In this document: positions 20,765 through 23,095 of the stretch, piece after piece
How positions within the stretch are numbered: position 1 is the first letter of the stretch
How the letters are laid out: each line of letters starts with the position of its first letter
Source of the DNA: DT-110 sp964342305
GTDB lineage: Bacteria > Bacteroidota > Bacteroidia > Chitinophagales > Saprospiraceae
Direction: 5' to 3'
DNA length: 23,095 bases
NCBI GenBank assembly: GCA_964342305.1
Contig: CAYFGK010000118.1
Span: 1 to 23,095, forward strand
Notes under the pieces: model-generated
The model's input: the letters and a program-made list of their open reading frames with translations, nothing else
Told to the model about the DNA's origin: nothing
Database searches by the model: none
Translations under genes and position numbers: made by a program

Positions 20765-22057
20765 ATGCGCTCATTGATCGGAGGCTTCCTCCTGCTGTTT
20801 TTTGTATGTCCCTTATTCGCTCAGAATTTGGTTATTCGGAATGCTCAATGGTTTGATGGGGAGCAATTCCAGACTTCTGATCTTTATATAATCGATGGCT
20901 ATTTTTCGAAAGACCAACCCGGGCAGATCGATAAATCACTAGATCTCTCCGGAAAATACATTGTCCCACCGTTCGGTGAAGCTCATACGCATAATTTGTG
21001 TAGTGAGTACGGGGTGTCATCTATGATCGACCAGTATATTGAGGAAGGTATTTTTTACATACAAGTGCTGGGTGGGTCCCATGAGGGACGTCTGGCGGTT
21101 GCTCGCTATTTAGAGGATACGCCACTGGATGTATCCTATGCCAACGGAGGTATTACCTGTACCCTGGGCCATCCTTTCACTATCTATGAACCATTGGCGA
21201 TGGGTATTCACGATCCGGCGGAAAAGCGGAAACGAGGGGCTGACATCAGGAAAAGTCGTTTGGCTGAACAGGATGCCTACTGGTTTTTTGATTCTATCGA
21301 AGAAGTAGATAAGCAATGGGCTAAACTTCGGAGTACCAACCCCGATAACATAAAGATCATGATTCTCGATGCCGCACATTACGATAGCCTGTACGCCAAT
21401 AAGCGTATGCTGGGAGGAAAAGGGTTATCGAAAATTGTGGCGGAATACGTTGTGCGAAAAGCGAAAAAGGATGAATACCGGGTATTTGCCCATATCGAAA
21501 CGGCTGATGATTTTGATTTTGCCCTAGATATTGGAGTGGATGTCATTGCCCACCTGCCGGGCTATGCCTGGAATGGAAATGACGATGAAAAAGCGAAATT
21601 TGAATTATCAACGGAGACCATTCAAAAAGCCGCACAACAACAGGTGGCACTCATTTCCACCTCCTCTCTGTCCATGAATTATCTGCGCACTTACGTGGAT
21701 GGCCTGCCAACGATTTCCCGTCAGACGCTGGACCGGGTCACCCAATACCAACGCAGGGTGCTGGATCAATTACATCAGGCTGGTGTTCCCATTGCTATTG
21801 GATCCGATCAGTATGGCAAAAGTCTGTTCGTAGAGGTTGATTACTTATACCAGCACGATATACTGGATAAGCAACGATTGTTAAAAACGATCTGTGAAAC
21901 GAATCCGCAGCTTATTTTCCCTGATCGAAAAATTGGAAAAATTGCTGATGGCTACGAAGCGAGTTTCCTGGTTCTGGACGAAAATCCATTGACCGATCTC
22001 CAGCACCTCCACCAAATTGATGCCAGCTTTAAAAACGGCATTCGGATCAACAAATAG
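20765..22057 (+). CDS. Exported metal-dependent amidohydrolase
   Basis: A 430-residue protein with a signal peptide (MRSLIGGFLLLFFVCPLFAQ, cleaved after the FAQ region). It has the amidohydrolase-superfamily TIM barrel of the imidazolonepropionase-like/secreted dipeptidase group. The metal-binding H74-T-H76 in GEAHTHN starts the barrel. K197 in NIKIMI is the candidate carboxylated lysine. H243 (FAHIET), H263 (IAHLPGY) and D348 (IGSDQYG) complete the metal site. The N-terminal LVIRNAQWFDG and C-terminal GKIADGYEASFLVLDENPL segments form the flanking beta-domain. Many relatives are periplasmic Xaa-Pro or other dipeptidases; the substrate is not deducible. It ends only six bases from the stop of the convergent membrane protein gene. 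Confidence 0.9.
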   Translation: MRSLIGGFLLLFFVCPLFAQNLVIRNAQWFDGEQFQTSDLYIIDGYFSKDQPGQIDKSLDLSGKYIVPPFGEAHTHNLCSEYGVSSMIDQYIEEGIFYIQVLGGSHEGRLAVARYLEDTPLDVSYANGGITCTLGHPFTIYEPLAMGIHDPAEKRKRGADIRKSRLAEQDAYWFFDSIEEVDKQWAKLRSTNPDNIKIMILDAAHYDSLYANKRMLGGKGLSKIVAEYVVRKAKKDEYRVFAHIETADDFDFALDIGVDVIAHLPGYAWNGNDDEKAKFELSTETIQKAAQQQVALISTSSLSMNYLRTYVDGLPTISRQTLDRVTQYQRRVLDQLHQAGVPIAIGSDQYGKSLFVEVDYLYQHDILDKQRLLKTICETNPQLIFPDRKIGKIADGYEASFLVLDENPLTDLQHLHQIDASFKNGIRINK

Positions 22058-22063
22058 CTCTAG

Positions 22064-22843
22064 TTAATTGGCGGTCTGTCGGAACCCCCATCCGCTAGCC
22101 AGCACTACGATCCCAACTAGTATGAGCACCGGCAACACCTCCTGATTACCCCGCAGTAATTCCAGGAGCATGGTAGCGACTATACTCAAGCCCATCAGCA
22201 CCGAGAAGACCAGCCAGGATGGCCCAAACCAGTCGCCTGCGCGCTTGCCCCGTTGCAGCCAGCGACCACTAATGATCATGGCCGGCAAAACCAGAGCCAG
22301 ATCGATTACGTGGACCGGATTCACGATCAGCCCCGCCTCGGTCATGCTGGCCGGAACGGTTTCGTAAATCAGGGCTGGGATGATCTCGGCCAACCAAAGC
22401 AAACCAAATAATACGCCGATGAGCATCAATATCCAGCCGGCGCGGGTGCGTCCCCGGCTGATTTCCCGGTGTTCCATCGATGCAAAGGGGTTTTGGAGCA
22501 GGGCGCTTGCCCAGGCGTAAGCACTGCAGCCCAGTACACCCACGTAGGCCAGAAATAATACATTGAAGTGCAGGGCAAAAGCATAGATCATAAAAGCATA
22601 GACCAGGTAAAATAGCGTTCCCTGCCAAATCAAAAACACGCGATCCCCTTTTTGCCGTAAGGCTACAAAAAGCACCAGAACAGCCAACAGATTACCAATA
22701 TCCTGCCCGCGGGCCTGGCGTGCCCAGTTTTCGGTTTCCTGCGCATAGATCGACGGATCGAATAACCCCAGCAGGCTGGTCAGAAGGGCCAGGGTGGCAG
22801 CGAGGAGTGAAAGATACCTTGCCGTTTTTGGTAACTGCTGCAT
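22064..22843 (-). CDS. Unrecognised multi-pass membrane protein
   Basis: A 259-residue protein from the ATG at 22843, giving MQQLPKTARYLSLLAATLALL. A longer frame from 22897 adds 18 residues that do not look like part of the membrane protein. There are about seven hydrophobic segments. Between the third and fourth lies a loop, LLQNPFASMEHREISRGRTRAGW. A periplasmic-looking loop, PSIYAQETENWARQARGQD, follows the first segment. ALVLPAMIISGRWLQRGKRAGDW resembles uncharacterised bacterial membrane proteins, but I cannot name a family. No catalytic motif is seen. It converges on the amidohydrolase gene. Confidence 0.75.
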   Translation of the reverse strand: MQQLPKTARYLSLLAATLALLTSLLGLFDPSIYAQETENWARQARGQDIGNLLAVLVLFVALRQKGDRVFLIWQGTLFYLVYAFMIYAFALHFNVLFLAYVGVLGCSAYAWASALLQNPFASMEHREISRGRTRAGWILMLIGVLFGLLWLAEIIPALIYETVPASMTEAGLIVNPVHVIDLALVLPAMIISGRWLQRGKRAGDWFGPSWLVFSVLMGLSIVATMLLELLRGNQEVLPVLILVGIVVLASGWGFRQTAN

Positions 22844-22916
22844 AGTGAGGTAATTTAAGTTCGAAATAGTATTGGCTTCTATAAACAAATGTGCCATTAC
22901 TCAATGATCCGAGGCT

Positions 22917-22990
22917 GTACCGGCAACGAAGTGGTTTTGCTCCGCAGTACTTCGTGCTGGTGTCCCAATCCACTTCGAGTCGAATATACC
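22917..22990 (-). repeat. Family A element, copy A3 (partial)
   Basis: It contains one terminal sequence (TACCGGCAACGAAGTGG), the CGAAGTGG hairpin with the long loop as in A2, and CGAGTCGA. It then breaks off within the 14-base palindrome (AATATACC), so the AAAAGGTTTGG hairpin and second end are missing. It lies about 75 bases upstream of the membrane protein start. Confidence 0.8.
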
Positions 22991-23095
22991 CTATCCTAAA
23001 TTAATAATTAATCCAACATTTATCATTTAGCATTAAGCATTCAGGACTGTACGAAACTTGATAGATGGTGCTTCTTTTGGCAAAACCCACCCTCT
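22991..23095. other. AT-rich non-coding end of window
   Basis: AT-rich sequence with imperfect repeats around ATTTATCATTTAGCATTAAGCATT. A two-mismatch variant of the dispersed word (TTTTGGCAAAACCC, 23075-23088) lies near the edge. No gene start is visible. Confidence 0.5.

Overview
The window looks like chromosomal DNA of a Bacteroidota bacterium, most likely close to the Saprospiria/Lewinella group. The strongest support is the type IX secretion C-terminal domain (with a Y-P-N-P motif) on the 1181-residue exported protein. Moderate GC content, many small single-domain stress and enzyme genes, few Shine-Dalgarno sequences and many exported hydrolases agree with this. No rRNA, tRNA, phage, insertion sequence or CRISPR array is visible. 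The lineage is an inference from gene content.

Layout. 1-1613 (-) is the N-terminal three quarters of catalase-peroxidase KatG, cut by the window edge. 2067-3642 (+) holds a DUF1801 protein, a VOC/glyoxalase-fold protein and an exported DUF6265-like protein. 3956-7501 (+) is a large secreted protein: signal peptide, four ~190-residue tandem repeats, a beta-sandwich, an SGNH/GDSL hydrolase and a T9SS sorting domain, closed by a strong UUCG-capped terminator. 7683-9032 (+) is a lipoprotein sulfatase with an unused-looking upstream ORF extension. A GlxA-type AraC regulator (-) diverges from an operon of two VOC proteins and a SnoaL-like protein (10252-11498). 11692-13581 is a tight three-gene operon: DUF2975 membrane protein, XRE repressor and an exported HExxH protein. 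Then follow a TMEM175-type channel, an exported DUF4932 protein, an erythromycin-esterase-family protein, an AlkD-like DNA glycosylase, a CPBP membrane protease, a DinB/DUF1572 protein, an exported amidohydrolase and, convergent with it, an unrecognised membrane protein (-).

What stands out is between and across the genes. (1) A 12-14 base word, TTTTGGCGAAAGCC, occurs seven times as the exact 12-mer TTGGCGAAAGCC (six times as the full 14-mer), on both strands, inside genes and in spacers. There are at least four more one-mismatch copies. That density resembles a DNA uptake sequence or another genome-wide signal. (2) A ~90-110 base element (family B) built from GATGCCATC/GATGGCATC units sits directly after the stop codons of four exported hydrolase-like genes, always in the same orientation. 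(3) A ~100-115 base element with terminal inverted repeats and three internal palindromes (family A) occurs three times upstream of genes. (4) Two candidate operators lie beside regulator genes: spaced direct repeats next to the AraC/GlxA gene and a perfect 16-bp palindrome next to the XRE operon.

Functionally the region mixes oxidative and chemical stress defence (KatG, AlkD, VOC, DinB, erythromycin esterase) with exported polymer- or ester-cleaving enzymes (SGNH hydrolase, sulfatase, amidohydrolase, metallopeptidase-like proteins). It is not one pathway. Most genes are separate transcription units, apart from the operons noted above.
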